Shown here piece after piece: positions 62,596-64,000 of a DNA stretch of 64,000 nucleotides. This DNA is from Winogradskyella aurantia (GTDB taxonomy: Bacteria; Bacteroidota; Bacteroidia; Flavobacteriales; Flavobacteriaceae). The position numbers and the translations under genes are program-made. Position 1 is the stretch's first letter. Every line of letters begins with the position of its first letter. The notes below the pieces were generated by a model. The model ran no database searches, was not told where the DNA came from, and saw nothing but the letters and a program-made list of their open reading frames with translations. The stretch is taken from assembly GCF_002266855.1 (NCBI RefSeq), contig NZ_NGJN01000006.1, positions 186,001 through 250,000 of the forward strand, read 5' to 3'.

Positions 62596-63654
62596 ATGAA
62601 AGTAATTAAATTTAGTGGTTTAATTCTCTTGCTCATAGGTTTATTAATGGCTTGCGAGGAAGAAGACCCAAGGACAGTAGATTTTGTAGAGCGAGATAGG
62701 ACAGAGCAACAAGCTGCTGACAAGGACTCTATATTACAATACCTATCAACCCATTATTACAATTCGGGCTTCTTTCAACAAGGCACGAATTATACCTATG
62801 AAGATATAGAAATTGCTGAATTACCAGTTGATGAGAACGGGAATTATCTTGATTTGCCAGATCCCGCTAATAACACCCTATTATTGAATGCTGTAGAAAC
62901 CTATACTTCCGTTTTTAGAGATACAGAATATGAGTACTACATCTTGAGGATAAATCAAGGAGGTGGCGAATCTCCGCAATTTACGGATGCAATAAGATAT
63001 AGATTTGAAGGAACTGTAATAGAGAGTCAAATAGTTTTTCAATCTATTAGCTCACCAGATATTTTAGATCTTCAGTCTGATGGATTTAGTACGTTAGGTG
63101 CTATAAGAGGGTGGCAATTGGTCATACCTTCATTTCAAACTTCGGAGGATTTCACTACGGGTATTGATGGTGTAGTTAATTTCAATAATTATGGGTTGGG
63201 TGTTATGTTTTTACCTTCCGGATTGGCTTATTTCTCTGGGGCTTTACCAGATTTGCCACAATATTCTAACCTAATTTTTAAATTTGAACTTTTACAATAT
63301 CAAGAGGTTGATCATGAGTCCGATGGCCTGCCTTCTTATGTTGAAGACTTAGATGCTAATTTATCAGTTATTGATGACGATACAGATGGGGATGGTATTG
63401 CAAACTACATCGATGGAAACGATGATGGTGATTCGGTTCTTACATTTAACGAATTACTGCCAACACAATATATTGTAGATACGACAATAGGAGAGACAGA
63501 GCCTGAGCTAGCAAGTAATGAATATGAACTTAACAGAACAACTGTTAATGGTATCATCACAATTAATACGGTTACTGCCGTGGATTCTAATGATGACGGC
63601 CTTCCCGATTATTTGGATCCTGAGATTGAAATAAATTACAATGAGGGTCAATAA
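62596..63654 (+). CDS. FKBP-type peptidyl-prolyl isomerase-like lipoprotein with Asp-rich repeats
   Basis: 352 residues from the ATG at 62596; the longer frame from 62536 lacks a signal peptide at its start. Lipobox LMAC (Cys 20). The FKBP domain covers about residues 110-235 (AIRYRFEGTVIESQIV, IRGWQLVIPSF, YGLGVMFLPSGLAYFSG, YSNLIFKFELL). It is followed by Asp-rich calcium-type repeats (DDDTDGDGIANYIDGNDDGD and SNDDGLPDYLDPE) like thrombospondin type-3 motifs. It is probably a surface-exposed lipoprotein. The C-terminal repeats extend beyond a standard FKBP. Confidence 0.82.
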   Translation: MKVIKFSGLILLLIGLLMACEEEDPRTVDFVERDRTEQQAADKDSILQYLSTHYYNSGFFQQGTNYTYEDIEIAELPVDENGNYLDLPDPANNTLLLNAVETYTSVFRDTEYEYYILRINQGGGESPQFTDAIRYRFEGTVIESQIVFQSISSPDILDLQSDGFSTLGAIRGWQLVIPSFQTSEDFTTGIDGVVNFNNYGLGVMFLPSGLAYFSGALPDLPQYSNLIFKFELLQYQEVDHESDGLPSYVEDLDANLSVIDDDTDGDGIANYIDGNDDGDSVLTFNELLPTQYIVDTTIGETEPELASNEYELNRTTVNGIITINTVTAVDSNDDGLPDYLDPEIEINYNEGQ

Positions 63655-63680
63655 AAATTTCGCAAGACTTTATTGATAAA

Positions 63681-63716
63681 AAAAAGCTGCCCATATAAAG
63701 CAGCTTTTTCTTTTTT
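63681..63716. terminator. Bidirectional terminator between the FKBP-like and porin-like genes
   Basis: A perfect 10-bp stem (63681-63690 with 63700-63709), 9-nt loop, with A and T runs on each side. It serves both convergent genes. Confidence 0.85.
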
Positions 63717-64000
63717 TAAAAGGCAACTGATAAACTGAGGATGAGTTGATCAGGTCTTGTATCTATTCTCCCTACCGTAGCGGGACCAAAGTTGTTGTCA
63801 ATAAAAGTGGCTTCATTCTCGTTGAACCCTCGCTCGTATCTCAAATCAATACCTATTTTATTGAAATTAACACCAACTCCAAAGTTTAGTCCCATGGAGA
63901 AATCATTTTCAATGTCATCAATAGTAATGCCGTCAAATTCTGAGTCTAAAATATATTGCAAGGAGGGTCCAGCAAAAACACTGAGCGGACCAATGACTTT
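63716..64000 (-). CDS. Outer-membrane beta-barrel protein, partial (5' end beyond window)
   Basis: Only the last 94 residues are in the window. They alternate polar and hydrophobic residues in beta-strand fashion (MGLNFGVGVNFNKIGIDLRYERGFN), and the chain ends SLSVAF with a terminal Phe, the outer-membrane insertion signal. It resembles the C-terminus of small flavobacterial porin-family proteins. The N-terminus is missing, so no signal peptide can be checked. Confidence 0.78.
   Translation of the reverse strand, partial: KVIGPLSVFAGPSLQYILDSEFDGITIDDIENDFSMGLNFGVGVNFNKIGIDLRYERGFNENEATFIDNNFGPATVGRIDTRPDQLILSLSVAF

Noticed and set aside
1-64000. CRISPR arrays, insertion sequences, prophage or integrated elements
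   Set aside because: No regularly spaced repeats, no transposase or integrase, and no repeats flanking the tRNAs were seen; gene content looks like a stable chromosomal core.

Overview
The window is an AT-rich chromosomal segment of a marine-type member of the Flavobacteriaceae (Bacteroidota). The evidence is internal: SusC-type TonB-dependent receptors with a carboxypeptidase-like N-terminal domain, a PUR/DUF3276 protein, a long Bacteroidota-type NusB, imelysin/DUF4856 lipoproteins, several lipoproteins with Cys-Glu/Cys-Ser/Cys-Lys lipoboxes, and repeated flavobacterial promoters (TTG, 17-20 nt, TAnnTTTG). Coding density is high and there are many 1-4 bp start/stop overlaps. I see no transposon, prophage, CRISPR array or rRNA. 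Two tRNA genes (Leu-GAG, Lys-UUU) lie near 60.3 kb.

Layout. 0-8.5 kb: a membrane-protein cluster (partial multi-pass protein, SpoIIM-like, divergent RDD and TRIC channel), a cyclophilin lipoprotein and esterase operon divergent from a CoA-pyrophosphatase Nudix gene, a PlsC-type acyltransferase, and an ECF sigma factor with a membrane partner. 8.5-21.3 kb: TonB receptor and TonB, small enzymes, an M14 peptidase, PUR protein, ABC exporter, leucine dehydrogenase, NusB, a DUF1573 lipoprotein and YajC. 21.4-30.4 kb: peptidase T, then an RND efflux operon whose outer-membrane gene is a fusion of an ABC-type substrate-binding domain with TolC, followed by a K+ channel and a small secreted protein. 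30.4-35.1 kb: HtrA-like protease, universal stress protein, PyrD, LysE exporter, HMG-CoA lyase. 35.3-41.5 kb: a four-gene surface/uptake operon (DUF4856 lipoprotein, imelysin lipoprotein, gamma-carboxylase-like HTTM membrane protein, FecA-like receptor). 41.7-47.4 kb: IMP dehydrogenase and carotenoid cluster A (CrtD-like desaturase, CruF, CrtY). 48-56.3 kb: three SurA-related periplasmic proteins, MoxR ATPase, aconitase, TlpA. 56.3-60 kb: carotenoid cluster B (CrtZ, CrtB, CrtI) led by a MerR/B12-binding regulator. 60.2-64 kb: tRNAs, shikimate kinase, PRTase, methyltransferase, S4 protein, FKBP-like lipoprotein and a partial porin.

How the genes fit together. The two carotenoid clusters together supply nearly every step from geranylgeranyl diphosphate to a monocyclic, 1'-hydroxylated, 3',4'-desaturated, 3-hydroxylated carotenoid (saproxanthin/myxol type). 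Only GGPP synthase (crtE) is missing from the window. The first gene of cluster B encodes a CarH-like regulator that keeps the W-x9-E-H motif and the cobalamin His of the adenosylcobalamin light sensors, so light control of pigment synthesis is a reasonable prediction. The other systems that stand out are the substrate-binding/TolC fusion that heads the RND operon and the imelysin/gamma-carboxylase-like/TonB-receptor operon.

Limits: calls rest on reading translations and motifs by eye. No database search was run, so family names for divergent proteins and all promoter calls are predictions.
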